Made by a program: the position numbers and the translations under genes. Shown here piece by piece: positions 9,022-17,551 of a stretch of 64,000 nt of DNA (positions are counted from its first letter, which is position 1; each line of letters begins with the position of its first letter). Under the pieces are notes generated by a model. The model saw only the letters and a list, made by a program, of their open reading frames with translations, was not told the origin of the DNA and ran no database searches. This DNA is from AP-15 sp963789025 (GTDB lineage: Bacteria; Pseudomonadota; Alphaproteobacteria; ATCC43930; CGMCC-115725), in assembly GCA_963789025.1 (NCBI GenBank), contig CAWBIT010000008.1, positions 1,364,001 to 1,428,000 on the forward strand. Reading direction: 5' to 3'.

Positions 9022-9311
9022 TCGCCGTGGGTAGTGTTGGGGTGGTCGCGGCGGCCGCCGCGCTTTGGTTGGAAAGCAGGCGCCGGATCGGCCGGCGCTG
9101 CTTCGCCGGTCTGGTCGCGCTCGCCGTAACCTCTACGCTGTTTTCGTTCCTCGCCTGGACCACGACTGCGATCGCTCGCACCACGCCGTTGCCGCTTACC
9201 TGGGCATTCGTCATCGCACTCGCCGTTCTCATCGCGGTGCGCTTGTATCGGGAATTGCGGGTTTTGCCAGGCGGGCCCGGCCGATCTCCCGCTGGGAAGT
9301 TTCCATCTTAG
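9006..9311 (+). CDS. small membrane protein, function unknown
   Basis: The product is 101 aa with three hydrophobic segments at about residues 4-20, 33-52 and 62-78, and a basic R-R-R-I-G-R-R loop between the first two, which predicts a three-helix inner-membrane protein. No family is recognised. It overlaps the preceding 55-aa gene by 16 nt, which suggests coupled translation. Its last residues run up to a family 1 palindromic repeat, so the C-terminus may be partly repeat-derived. Confidence 0.5.
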   Translation: MPELLIAVGSVGVVAAAAALWLESRRRIGRRCFAGLVALAVTSTLFSFLAWTTTAIARTTPLPLTWAFVIALAVLIAVRLYRELRVLPGGPGRSPAGKFPS

Positions 9312-9448
9312 ACCCTCACCCACCCAGCCCTACCGGGCCGGGTCCCCCCTCTCCCGCGGTGCGGGAGAGGGGCTTTGCCCTGAAAGCGTCATCGCCCCTC
9401 TCCTGCACCGCGGGAGAGGGTGCCGAGTGCAGCGAGGCGGGTGAGGGT
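9312..9448. repeat. palindromic intergenic repeat, family 1 (long form, reverse orientation)
   Basis: It starts ACCCTCACCC and ends GGGTGAGGGT, with two CTCTCC...GGAGAG hairpins inside. Internal blocks are in the opposite order to the copy at 3424. It occupies the region between the small membrane protein and the MFS transporter. Confidence 0.85.
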
Positions 9449-9527
9449 CCTCACGGCAAGCTCCAGCAGTTTCCACGGCGGGGCTCTTGCCCGGCCGCGG
9501 CGGGTGCGCGATATCAGGGCGGCACAG

Positions 9528-10733
9528 ATGCCGACCCTTTTCCTCATCGTTTTCGTCGATCTCGTCGGGTTCGGCCTCGTCATCCCGCTGCTGCCGTTCT
9601 ATGCCGTGCGCTTTGCCGCCTCGCCGGAACAGGTGACGATGCTGCTTGCGGTCTATTCGCTTATGCAGCTGTTCGCTGCGCCCCTATGGGGAAGGCTCAG
9701 CGATCGCGTCGGCCGGCGGCCGGTGCTGATGGTCAGCATGGCCGCCTCGGTGCTCGCCTATCTTTGGATCGGCAGCGCGACGGCGCTGTGGATGCTGTTT
9801 GCGGCGCGTGCCTTGGCCGGCACTTGCGCAGGCAACATTGCTGCAGCTCAGGCCTATATCGCCGATATCACCAAACCGGAGGACCGGGCCAAGGGGATGG
9901 GCCTGATCGGCGCGGCCTTCGGATTGGGCTTCATCATCGGCCCGGCGCTCGGCGGGCTGCTGGCGGGCCCTGATCCGGCAACCGCCGACGTCCAAACTCC
10001 GGCATGGGTGGCGGCGGGGTTTTCATTTGTCGCGCTGTGCGGCGTGGTTCTGCTGCTCAGGGAGAGCCTGCCAGCCGACCGGCGCGGCGTAGGCGGGCCT
10101 TCGCGCGGCCGGGTCAGCGCGATATTGGAGGTGCTGGGCCGCCCCGTGCTGTCGCGCCTGATCCTGATCTTCTTCTTGGTTATCCTGGCCTTTGCCGCGA
10201 TGGAAAGCACCTTCGCGCTGTGGGCGATTGCGCAATTCGGCTGGGGGCCTGGCCAAGTCGGATATGTCTTTTCCTATGTCGGCGTCCTCTCAGCGATCTT
10301 GCAGGGTGGGCTGATCGGCAGGCTGACGCAACGTTTCGGAGAGGAGCGGCTGCTGCTTTGCGGTCTTGCTCTGATCGGTATCGGGCTCTTGATCATGCCG
10401 CTGGCGCGCAACGTGCCGCTGCTGGCGTCCGCTATCAGCGCGCTGGCGCTCGGCATGGGGCTGACGCAGCCCTCGCTCAACAGCCTGATCTCGCGCCGGG
10501 CCGGGCGCGAGGAGCAGGGCGAAGTGCTGGGCGTGTCGCAATCGGTCGGCAGCCTCTCGCGCGTGCTCGGCCCGGCAGCCGCCGGGTTCTTCTTTGGCGA
10601 GTTCGGCCGGAATGCCGCGTTCTTCTGGGGAGCGGGGTTGGTCGCCGCCGCCTTGCTGGTGGCGTTCAAGCTGACACGCGGCCTCGGCGCAGCCGAATTG
10701 ACGGGCCCCGAACCAGCGGAACCCACACGATGA
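9528..10733 (+). CDS. MFS transporter, TetA/DHA1-like drug efflux
   Basis: The product is 401 aa with about 12 predicted membrane segments. I chose the ATG at 9528 (MPTLFLIVFVDLVGFGLVIP) because the first transmembrane helix begins there and AGGGCGG precedes it; the frame extends further up only into repeat sequence. The motif-A loop G-R-L-S-D-R-V-G-R-R-P after TM2 and the motif-C-like G-A-A-F-G-L-G-F-I-I-G-P-A-L-G-G in TM5 mark the proton-coupled DHA1 antiporters related to TetA. Its stop overlaps the start of the ABC exporter (ATGA), so the two efflux systems are translationally coupled. Confidence 0.9.
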   Translation: MPTLFLIVFVDLVGFGLVIPLLPFYAVRFAASPEQVTMLLAVYSLMQLFAAPLWGRLSDRVGRRPVLMVSMAASVLAYLWIGSATALWMLFAARALAGTCAGNIAAAQAYIADITKPEDRAKGMGLIGAAFGLGFIIGPALGGLLAGPDPATADVQTPAWVAAGFSFVALCGVVLLLRESLPADRRGVGGPSRGRVSAILEVLGRPVLSRLILIFFLVILAFAAMESTFALWAIAQFGWGPGQVGYVFSYVGVLSAILQGGLIGRLTQRFGEERLLLCGLALIGIGLLIMPLARNVPLLASAISALALGMGLTQPSLNSLISRRAGREEQGEVLGVSQSVGSLSRVLGPAAAGFFFGEFGRNAAFFWGAGLVAAALLVAFKLTRGLGAAELTGPEPAEPTR

Positions 10734-12571
10734 GCGCGCGCGGTCGTCCGCTTCTGATCCTTGGCGCGCCGCGCCAGAAGGGCCGTCTGAAGCACGAGCT
10801 GCGCGCGCTCAAATCGCTGGCGCCTTACCTCTGGCCGCGCGATTCCGTTGGGCTGCGCGTGCGGGTGGTGCTGGCCCTCGCGTTTCTGCTCGCCGGCAAG
10901 CTCGTCAACGTCTGCGTCCCCCTCTTCTACAAGCATGCCGTAGACGCGCTTTCGCCAGCCAACTTAGTGATCGCCGTGCCGGTGGGATTGGTCATCGCGT
11001 ACGGCGTCGCTCGGGTGATGTCGCAGGGGTTTAACGAGCTGCGCAACGCGGTCTTCGCGAAGGTCAGCCAGCGCGCGATCCGCCGGATGGCGCTGTCGGC
11101 GTTTCGCCACATCCATGCTTTGTCGCTGCGTTTTCATCTCGAACGCCGCACCGGCGGGTTGTCGCGTGCCGTCGAGCGGGGCACAGCGGGGATCGATTTC
11201 CTGCTCTCTTTTATGCTGTTCAACGTCGTTCCGACCGTGTTCGAGATCCTGCTGGTCTGCGGGATCCTGTGGCGCTTGTTCAATTGGACCTTTGCGGCCG
11301 TCACGCTCGCGACAATCCTCGTCTACATCACCTTTACTTTCTCGATCACCGATTGGCGGGTGCGCTTTCGGCGCGAGATGAACGAGCGCAACACCGAATC
11401 CAACACGAAGGCCGTCGACAGCTTGCTGAATTACGAGACGGTCAAGTATTTCGCCAACGAGGAGCACGAAGCGCGCCGGTATGATTCGGCGCTGCAGGCC
11501 TATGAACGCGCCGCGGTCAAGAGCGAAACCACCCTCACCCTGCTCAACCTCGGTCAGGGCACGGTCATCGCGAGCGGGCTCGTCGCGGTGATGATCCTGG
11601 CGGGACAAGGCGTCGCGGCAGCCGAAATGACGGTTGGCGACTTCGTGCTGGTCAACGCCTATCTGATCCAGCTCTATACACCGCTCAACTTCCTCGGAAT
11701 GGTCTATCGCAATATCAAGCAATCAGTGACCGACCTCGAGCAAATGACTGCGCTGCTGGCGGTCAAGCCTGAGATTGTGGACCAGCCCGATGCTGCGGAG
11801 CTGGAGATCCGGGCGGGCGCGGTTGGGTTTCACGGCGTCGGTTTCCATTACGATCTCCGGCGGCCGATCCTGTCCGATGTCGATTTCCACGTCGCGCCCG
11901 GCGCGACGGTCGCCATCGTCGGCCCGAGCGGAGCCGGCAAATCGACGATCGCGCGGCTTCTCTTTAGGTTCTACGATGTCAATGCCGGCTCGATCGAGAT
12001 CGACGGCCAGGACATCCGCAATGTGACCCAGGACAGCCTGCGCCGCGCGATCGGCGTAGTGCCTCAGGACACGGTGCTGTTCAACGACACGATCTATTAC
12101 AACATCGCCTATGGCCGTCCCGGAGCGACACGGGCGGAAATCGAAGAAGCCGCCCGGCTCGCTCGTATCCACGATTTCATAACGACGTTGCCGGACGGGT
12201 ACGGAACAATGGTCGGCGAACGCGGTCTGAAGCTATCGGGCGGGGAGAAACAGCGCGTCGCGATTGCCCGCGTCATTCTGAAGGCGCCGCAGATCTTGAT
12301 CTTCGACGAGGCGACCTCGGCGCTGGACACCAAGACCGAGCGCGAAATCCAGGAGAGCCTCGCCGAAGTCTCCACCGGCCGCACCACCCTCGTCATCGCT
12401 CACCGGCTGTCGACAACCGTCGATGCCGATCAGATCCTGGTGCTGGATCGCGGGCATATCGTCGAGCGCGGCCACCACGCGGAATTGCTGCTCCGCCGCG
12501 GCGTCTATGCAACTATGTGGACGCGCCAGCAGGAGGCCGTTCGGCGCGAAGCCGCCCTCGCGGCGGATTGA
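10730..12571 (+). CDS. ABC exporter, Atm1-like (permease fused to ATPase)
   Basis: The product is 613 aa. The true start is the ATG at 10730, overlapping the MFS stop. The N-terminal half has six membrane helices (about residues 40-330). The ATPase has Walker A G-P-S-G-A-G-K-S-T, signature L-S-G-G-E-K-Q-R-V-A-I-A-R, Walker B I-L-I-F-D-E-A-T-S-A-L-D and the switch H-R-L-S-T. The N-terminal L-K-S-L-A-P-Y-L-W-P and the N-x-E-S-N-T-K-A-V-D-S-L-L-N-Y-E-T-V-K-Y-F segments are characteristic of the Atm1/HMT1 group, which exports glutathione conjugates and metal-thiol compounds. The substrate is inferred from family only. Confidence 0.92.
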   Translation: MSARGRPLLILGAPRQKGRLKHELRALKSLAPYLWPRDSVGLRVRVVLALAFLLAGKLVNVCVPLFYKHAVDALSPANLVIAVPVGLVIAYGVARVMSQGFNELRNAVFAKVSQRAIRRMALSAFRHIHALSLRFHLERRTGGLSRAVERGTAGIDFLLSFMLFNVVPTVFEILLVCGILWRLFNWTFAAVTLATILVYITFTFSITDWRVRFRREMNERNTESNTKAVDSLLNYETVKYFANEEHEARRYDSALQAYERAAVKSETTLTLLNLGQGTVIASGLVAVMILAGQGVAAAEMTVGDFVLVNAYLIQLYTPLNFLGMVYRNIKQSVTDLEQMTALLAVKPEIVDQPDAAELEIRAGAVGFHGVGFHYDLRRPILSDVDFHVAPGATVAIVGPSGAGKSTIARLLFRFYDVNAGSIEIDGQDIRNVTQDSLRRAIGVVPQDTVLFNDTIYYNIAYGRPGATRAEIEEAARLARIHDFITTLPDGYGTMVGERGLKLSGGEKQRVAIARVILKAPQILIFDEATSALDTKTEREIQESLAEVSTGRTTLVIAHRLSTTVDADQILVLDRGHIVERGHHAELLLRRGVYATMWTRQQEAVRREAALAAD

Positions 12572-12600
12572 ACGAACCAGCTGCTATAACGGGGAGGCAA

Positions 12601-12857
12601 ATGGCGCGGATTTGCAAGGTGCTGATCGTCGAAAACGATGACAACGTGCGCGATCTGTTCGGCGACATCTTCCACGACGAAGGTTTTCGTTTCGCGATGG
12701 TCAAGACCGGTGCGCCAGCGGCCGGCACTATCTGCTGAAGCCCTTTCGCGTGCAGCATCTGGTCGAGATCGTCGACAAGATCCTGATGGAGACGGCCGTT
12801 AAATGCGTGCGCCGCAAGCGCGGCGACGGGTCCTTCTTTCCCGCCCGGATGAGGTGA
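12601..12857 (+). pseudogene. response regulator receiver domain, internally deleted and frameshifted
   Basis: The ATG at 12601, with GGGGAGG upstream, encodes M-A-R-I-C-K-V-L-I-V-E-N-D-D-N-V, the normal start of a CheY-like receiver with its acidic pair. The frame then ends at 12738. The end of the domain continues in the next frame from about 12726: H-Y-L-L-K-P-F-R-V-Q-H-L-V-E-I-V-D-K-I, with the conserved Lys and Pro. The middle, including the phospho-acceptor Asp, is missing, so only about 65 of 120 residues remain. The product cannot be a working receiver. The relic overlaps the start of meaB. Confidence 0.85.
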
Positions 12858-13888
12858 CCGGCGCAGCGCTGCACCAGGGTTTGCGGCGGGGTGACCGGCG
12901 GGCGCTCGCGCGGGCCATCACCCTGGTCGAATCGTCACGGCCTGACCATCGCGACGAGGCCGAGAGGGTAATCGATGCACTGCTGCCCCAAACCGGGAAG
13001 GCCGTGCGCATCGGCATTTCCGGGCCGCCTGGGGCCGGCAAATCCACTTTTATCGAGCGCTTCGGCCTCGCCGGCATCGCGCGCGGACGGCGGATCGCGG
13101 TGCTCGCGGTCGACCCCGCCTCAAAGCGAGGCGGCGGTGCGATCCTCGGCGACAAGACCCGCATGGCCGAGCTGGCGCGCGCGTCGGAAGCCTTTATCCG
13201 GCCGTCCTCCGCGGGCGACAGTCATGGGGGCATCGCGCGCCGCACGCGCGAGGCCATCCTGCTGTGCGAGGCGGCGGGGTTTGACGCGATATTGGTCGAG
13301 ACTGTCGGCGTCGGCCAAGCCGAAACAGCCATCGCCGAGATCGTCGACATGTTCATCCTGATCCTGCCGCCGGCGGCAGGCGACGAACTGCAAGGAATCA
13401 AGCGCGGAATTGTCGAGCTTGCCGATCTGGTGCTGGTCAACAAGGCCGATGGCGAACTCGCCGCCGCGGCGCACCGCACAGTCGCGGATTACGCGAGCGC
13501 GATGGGGCTGATCCGGCCGCCCTATCCCGAGTGGCAAGTCCCGGTCCGCGCCGTCTCCGCGCTGGAGGGGACCGGCATCCGCGAGGTCTGGGAAGACGTC
13601 GATCGCTTCCGCGCCGCGCTCGAACACACCGGCGTCTGGTCGCGCCAGCGCGCCGACCAGTCGCGCACCGCGCTGTGGTCGGAGATTGGCGACACTCTCC
13701 TCGACCATTTCCGCACCGCTCCCGGCGTCGCTCGGCGCCTCGCCGCCGCCGAGGAGGAAGTCACGGCCGGCATACGCACCCCGACTGCGGCAGCGCGGGA
13801 GTTGCTGACGTTGTTTGTCGGCGAGGCTTGCCAAAGCCCGGTTCCTCGCCGACATACTGGCTTGACCAAAAGCGGCCCAAAAGCGTAG
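12803..13888 (+). CDS. meaB: MeaB/ArgK family GTPase (methylmalonyl-CoA mutase chaperone)
   Basis: The product is 361 aa. This G3E P-loop GTPase protects and reactivates B12-dependent methylmalonyl-CoA mutase. Walker A G-P-P-G-A-G-K-S-T is at residues 74-82; I-L-G-D-K-T-R-M, G-G-I-A-R-R-T-R-E and E-T-V-G-V-G-Q follow, and the base-recognition motif is N-K-A-D. The C-terminus carries the usual dimerisation arm. No mutase gene is visible in the window, so the partner must be elsewhere. Its start lies inside the response-regulator relic, and a strong hairpin follows the stop codon. Confidence 0.93.
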   Translation: MRAPQARRRVLLSRPDEVTGAALHQGLRRGDRRALARAITLVESSRPDHRDEAERVIDALLPQTGKAVRIGISGPPGAGKSTFIERFGLAGIARGRRIAVLAVDPASKRGGGAILGDKTRMAELARASEAFIRPSSAGDSHGGIARRTREAILLCEAAGFDAILVETVGVGQAETAIAEIVDMFILILPPAAGDELQGIKRGIVELADLVLVNKADGELAAAAHRTVADYASAMGLIRPPYPEWQVPVRAVSALEGTGIREVWEDVDRFRAALEHTGVWSRQRADQSRTALWSEIGDTLLDHFRTAPGVARRLAAAEEEVTAGIRTPTAAARELLTLFVGEACQSPVPRRHTGLTKSGPKA

Positions 13889-13894
13889 GAGAAC

Positions 13895-13926
13895 CGTCGC
13901 GCGGCTCTCAAAGGAGCCGCGCGACG
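13895..13926 (+). terminator. hairpin between meaB and rpmB, probable terminator
   Basis: A perfect 13-bp stem (CGTCGCGCGGCTC pairing with GAGCCGCGCGACG) with a 6-nt loop TCAAAG begins 6 nt after the meaB stop. The tail CGTATTTGTG is only weakly T-rich, so termination may be partial. The hairpin lies 32 nt upstream of the rpmB start and could alternatively sit in the rpmB leader. Confidence 0.65.
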
Positions 13927-13958
13927 CGTATTTGTGTCGGTGATTTGTCGAGGTGGGT

Positions 13959-14249
13959 ATGGCGCGCAAATGTGGGATCACCGGCAAGGGTGTCCAGGTC
14001 GGGCACAATGTCAGCCATTCCAACGTTAAGACGAAGCGCCGGTTTCTGCCGAACCTGCAGCGCATCTCCGTCCTTTCGGACACTGTGGGATCGATCCGCT
14101 TGCGCATCACTGCAGCGGCGGTCCGGACCATCGAGCATAAGGGCGGCATCGACGCGTTTTTGCGCGACACACCCGACCGCAAACTGTCGCCTGAGATCCG
14201 CCGCCTAAAGCGCCGCGTCGAAAGAGCAGCGGAGCGGAATAGCGGCTAG
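13959..14249 (+). CDS. rpmB: 50S ribosomal protein L28
   Basis: The product is 96 aa, starting M-A-R-K-C-G-I-T-G-K-G. I chose the ATG at 13959, with GAGGTGGG upstream, over an in-frame GTG at 13953. The conserved core G-H-N-V-S-H-S-N-V-K-T-K-R-R-F-L-P-N-L-Q is intact. The C-terminal extension after about residue 78 is the long form usual in alphaproteobacteria. Only Cys5 of the zinc-ribbon positions found in some L28 proteins is seen, so this is probably the zinc-free type. It is isolated from other ribosomal protein genes. Confidence 0.97.
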   Translation: MARKCGITGKGVQVGHNVSHSNVKTKRRFLPNLQRISVLSDTVGSIRLRITAAAVRTIEHKGGIDAFLRDTPDRKLSPEIRRLKRRVERAAERNSG

Positions 14250-14254
14250 CGTCG

Positions 14255-14572
14255 CTAATTCCCGCCCACCGTCGGCGGCGGTGTGGGTGATGCGCTCGGC
14301 CGGGCGTCCGGAATGGGGTAGCCGGGTCGCTCGCTTGGTCCGCTGAAGCCTAATTCGATCCGTCGCGGCGACATGCTCTGCGGCACCATCTTCGCCGGTG
14401 GCGGAGGTTGGGCATCCTCTCCGACCGAGGCTGGCGGGTATTGCACTGCTCCCCCGACCTGCGCATTCGCATTGTTCAAACCAATCAGCAGAGCAGACCC
14501 GATCACGGCAACGAGCAGCGCTTCACGCGTAGATCTTCCGATCTGACCCATCTCGATTACGTTGCCGCCCAC
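14255..14572 (-). CDS. exported proline-rich small protein
   Basis: The product is 105 aa from the GTG at 14572, preceded by AAGGAGG at about 10-nt spacing; an ATG at 14551 is an alternative. A signal-peptide-like hydrophobic stretch runs through residues 18-32 and ends N-A-N-A-Q, a plausible cleavage site. The mature part is rich in Pro and Ser and has no recognised domain. It overlaps the upstream gene by 16 nt on the same strand, so the two are probably co-expressed. Function unknown. Confidence 0.6.
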   Translation of the reverse strand: MGGNVIEMGQIGRSTREALLVAVIGSALLIGLNNANAQVGGAVQYPPASVGEDAQPPPPAKMVPQSMSPRRIELGFSGPSERPGYPIPDARPSASPTPPPTVGGN

Positions 14573-14751
14573 TCTTTGATTTCCTCCTTCTCGCGCTGGA
14601 GCGCTTTAATTTCCCGCCCAATCACCTTCGCACGGGCGTCATCGCCTCTTTCGCGTGCTTCCTTTTGTTCTACATATCGGTCTATAAGAAAGTCTTGGAT
14701 GTCGGTTATCCTAGCCCGCTCTTCTGGGGTCAACCTCTCGTCCTGTCGCAT
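14557..14751 (-). CDS. small charged helical protein
   Basis: The product is 64 aa, starting M-R-Q-D-E-R-L-T-P-E-E-R-A-R. I chose the ATG at 14751 because AGGAAAGGAG lies upstream at about 8-nt spacing. It is almost entirely Glu/Arg/Lys-rich and predicted helical or coiled-coil (Q-K-E-A-R-E-R-G-D-D-A-R-A-K-V-I-G-R-E-I). No family is recognised. It is the first gene of a two-gene unit with the exported protein at 14255-14572. Confidence 0.6.
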   Translation of the reverse strand: MRQDERLTPEERARITDIQDFLIDRYVEQKEARERGDDARAKVIGREIKALQREKEEIKEWAAT

Positions 14752-14900
14752 TGCGCATTCTCCTTTCCTCCCCGCAACACTCTGCCAACTCGCAACACTC
14801 TGCCAACTCAAGGCGTCACCTCGGCAACACCCGAGAAAAACACGGGGTTCCCTCGCTTCGCCGGATGTTACAAGAGAGATTACTTGTGATCATATGGATA

Positions 14901-15044
14901 TCAACTTGATACCTGACTCAAATATTTGCCCTTGCCCAGGAGGAAGCCTCCTGTCTCGGCGAGCTGCGTCGGATCGGCAGCCTTTGCCACACCGCTGCCC
15001 AAGAGCAGCAGCAAGGGAGTGGTGACGGCAAAAGCTGAACGCAT
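14901..15044 (-). CDS. short exported peptide, probably a truncated secreted protein
   Basis: This 47-codon ORF has ATG 15044 and a good AGGAG site about 6 nt upstream. It encodes a textbook signal peptide (residues 4-19 hydrophobic, L-L-L-L-L-G-S-G) ending A-K-A-A, followed by D-P-T-Q-L-A-E-T-G-G-F-L-L-G and an early stop. The signal and the first mature residues look like the start of a longer secreted alphaproteobacterial protein, so I suspect truncation. It lies in an otherwise gene-free stretch (14752-15295). Confidence 0.45.
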   Translation of the reverse strand: MRSAFAVTTPLLLLLGSGVAKAADPTQLAETGGFLLGKGKYLSQVSS

Positions 15045-15295
15045 GGGAAGCTCCTAACCGATACGCCTCCCAAATCTTCCGACAGTCGAACGGGATGGTT
15101 GGTGCCGGCTAGAGCCAGTGTAATTTGAAGATTTCTGGTGTTCCACTTGTGTCATTTTTTGCACATTTTGGCCGTTTCGGGATTTGCTGATCGGACCGTC
15201 CGGCAAGATTTGGAGAGATGCCGGAACCCGCTGGACTAGTTCCATGTTTGACTCAGAGGCGGAGTGAAGTTCGCCGGGCGGTTGGGAGATAGACA

Positions 15296-15511
15296 ATGGG
15301 ACACGATGCAGTGACACACGATGTAGTGTTGGCCCGCGGGGATGGTCCTAGAAGGAAATTCCGAGTATACGGTCGGCCAATGCCAGGGAACGGCGACACG
15401 ATTGCACTCCCAGTTGACGGGCGCCTGATCAACGCGCGCGTAACCGTGCGCTCCGAGAAACCCGAAATGGACCAATCGGTAGATGCCGAGCTAGTTGAGC
15501 TAGTTGAATGA
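15296..15511 (+). CDS. small hypothetical protein
   Basis: The product is 71 aa. GGGAGATAG sits just upstream of the ATG. The sequence is soluble-looking, with an alternating beta-rich middle (R-K-F-R-V-Y-G-R-P, D-T-I-A-L-P-V-D-G-R) and an acidic C-terminal tail. No family is recognised. It precedes tamA by about 100 nt on the same strand. Confidence 0.5.
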   Translation: MGHDAVTHDVVLARGDGPRRKFRVYGRPMPGNGDTIALPVDGRLINARVTVRSEKPEMDQSVDAELVELVE

Positions 15512-15616
15512 GGCGGAGTGAATAGTTGGTGTAGACAAACAAGTTGAACTGCTGCTAAACGCGGTCGGCCTCGGGAATATCGTGTTTCGGTGCGCCGTTC
15601 CCGGTCGGGGGACGGC

Positions 15617-17398
15617 ATGGGGGTTAGACGGTTCTTCCTGGCGGTAGCGCTGACCACGGTGCTGGTGCCAGGTTCGGCTGTCCGCGCCGATCTGAATTAC
15701 CGGGCTGAGATTACCGGCGCGGAGGATAGCGACCTCGCCGATCTGCTGGACAAGGTCTCCGATCTGAAGACGCTCGAGGACAAGCCGCCGGCGTCCGAAG
15801 AAGCGTTGCGCCGACGCGCCGACCGCGATCTCGGCCGGCTTGCGGACGCCGCGCACAGCCTCGGCTATTGGGATGCGGAATTCTCTTATGACGTAAACAC
15901 GGAGGCCGAGCCGGCGAAGGTCACCGTAAAGGTCGAGCCAGGCCCACTCTACCATGTCGGCTCGGTCACGGTTCAGGGCCCGGACGGTCAGCCCTTGGCG
16001 ATCCCCAACGAACCCAAATTGCCGCTCAAACCCGGCGACCCGGCACGCACTGCCCCGGTGGTCGCAACCGAAACGGCGCTGGTCGCGGCGCTCGGCGACA
16101 GCGGTCATCCTTTTGCCAAGGTGGAGGATCGCCGGGTCGAACTCGACAAGACCGCGCAGACGATGGACGTGACATACACGCTCGATCCGGGGCCGGTGCA
16201 ACATTTCGGCCCGCTCGCGATCACCGGCCTGGAGCGGCTCGATCCGGCTTATGTAGAGGGGCGGATTCGCTGGCAGCGCGGCGCGGTCTATGACGAGGCC
16301 AAAGTCGAGGAGACCCGCCGCGCGCTGATCGCGAGCGGGTTGTTCAGCACGGTCCGGGTCACGCCGCTGGCGGACCCCGACAACCCCGGGGATGCGCGGA
16401 TGACGGTCGATGTGACGGAGCGATTGCACCGCTCGATCGGTGTCGGCCTTGCTTACAACACCAGCCAAGGCTTCGGCGCCCGCGCGTTTTGGGAAAACCG
16501 CAACCTATTCGGCAATGCCGAAAATCTTCGGCTTTCCGCCGAGGTCGGCCAGCAAATCGACGCGTTCCGGGCCAATTTCCGCCGCCCCGATTTCTTGACC
16601 ACCGATCAGGATTTCCTGGCGACCGCCGAGATCGCCAACGACACGCCGGTCGCCTACAACAGCCGGCGCGCGCTCGCCACGGTCGGGATCGAGCGCCGGG
16701 TCGACCGCTGGCTGACCGGCGGCCTCTCCCTCTTGGCAGAACAAGCAAATGTCACCCAGCTGGCGAATGTCCCCGGGATGGGGACGCAGCGTTACGAGCT
16801 GGCCGGCTTGCCCGCCTATATAAAGCTCGACCAGACCGACAATCTGCTCAACCCGACAACCGGCTACCGTGCGCAGCTCAGCGTCACGCCGGCGCACACC
16901 TTCTCCGGCTCGCACCTGACATTCGCGACGAATTTGCTTTCGGGCAGCACCTATTGGCCACTGGGTGCCGAGCAACGGGCGATCCTCGCTGGCAGGCTGG
17001 CGCTCGGCTCGCTCGACGGCGCCTCGCTGTTTCAGTTGCCCGCCGACCAGCGCATTTATGCCGGCGGCGGCGGATCGATCCGTCCCTACGGCTGGCAACT
17101 GGCGGGACCGCTCGCCCCCAATAAAGACCCGATCGGCGGCAGATCGAGCTTGGTGCTCAATTTGGAGGGCCGCATCAAGATCACCGAAACGATCGGCATC
17201 GTCCCGTTCTTCGATGCCGGCAGCTATTACGAGAGCCCGGTGCCGCAGCTCGGCCGCACGCTGCTTTACGGCGTCGGCCTGGGTGCGCGCTATTACACGG
17301 CGTTCGGACCGCTGCGGTTCGACCTCGCGACCCCGCTGCACAAGCGCAGCGGCGACTCGCCGATCCAAGTCTATATCAGCCTCGGCCAAGCCTTCTGA
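15617..17398 (+). CDS. tamA: TamA-like outer membrane assembly protein (BamA/Omp85 family)
   Basis: The product is 593 aa with a signal peptide (residues 1-22, cleavage after V-R-A). POTRA-type repeats occupy about residues 23-260 (e.g. G-P-L-Y-H-V-G-S-V-T and G-P-V-Q-H-F-G-P-L-A-I-T-G). The C-terminal half is an Omp85 beta-barrel with G-G-G-G-S-I-R-P-Y-G-W and a terminal aromatic (G-Q-A-F) as outer-membrane sorting signal. I prefer the ATG at 15617 because the signal peptide begins there. TamA works with inner-membrane TamB, encoded next, in moving lipids and proteins to the outer membrane. Confidence 0.9.
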   Translation: MGVRRFFLAVALTTVLVPGSAVRADLNYRAEITGAEDSDLADLLDKVSDLKTLEDKPPASEEALRRRADRDLGRLADAAHSLGYWDAEFSYDVNTEAEPAKVTVKVEPGPLYHVGSVTVQGPDGQPLAIPNEPKLPLKPGDPARTAPVVATETALVAALGDSGHPFAKVEDRRVELDKTAQTMDVTYTLDPGPVQHFGPLAITGLERLDPAYVEGRIRWQRGAVYDEAKVEETRRALIASGLFSTVRVTPLADPDNPGDARMTVDVTERLHRSIGVGLAYNTSQGFGARAFWENRNLFGNAENLRLSAEVGQQIDAFRANFRRPDFLTTDQDFLATAEIANDTPVAYNSRRALATVGIERRVDRWLTGGLSLLAEQANVTQLANVPGMGTQRYELAGLPAYIKLDQTDNLLNPTTGYRAQLSVTPAHTFSGSHLTFATNLLSGSTYWPLGAEQRAILAGRLALGSLDGASLFQLPADQRIYAGGGGSIRPYGWQLAGPLAPNKDPIGGRSSLVLNLEGRIKITETIGIVPFFDAGSYYESPVPQLGRTLLYGVGLGARYYTAFGPLRFDLATPLHKRSGDSPIQVYISLGQAF

Positions 17399-17424
17399 AC
17401 CGATGGGCAAAGGAAGGCGGCGCT

Positions 17425-17510
17425 ACCCTCACCCACCATCGCTGGCGCGATGGTCCCCCCTCTCCCGCATTGCGGGAGAGGGTGCCGAGCGCAGCGGGGC
17501 GGGTGAGGGT
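17425..17510. repeat. palindromic intergenic repeat, family 1 (short form)
   Basis: This 86-bp copy has the same ACCCTCACCC/GGGTGAGGGT ends but a single CTCTCCCGCATTGCGGGAG hairpin. It sits between tamA and tamB and could form a strong structure in their shared transcript. Confidence 0.85.
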
Positions 17511-17551
17511 CTCTCGCAGCATGGTGCGTCCCGAGGGGGAGGGCAGGTCTG

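Noticed and set aside
10004..10729. Long upstream extension of the ABC exporter frame
   Set aside because: The frame is open but overlaps the MFS gene, whose protein is clearly real; the exporter's conserved start is the ATG at 10730 overlapping the MFS stop.
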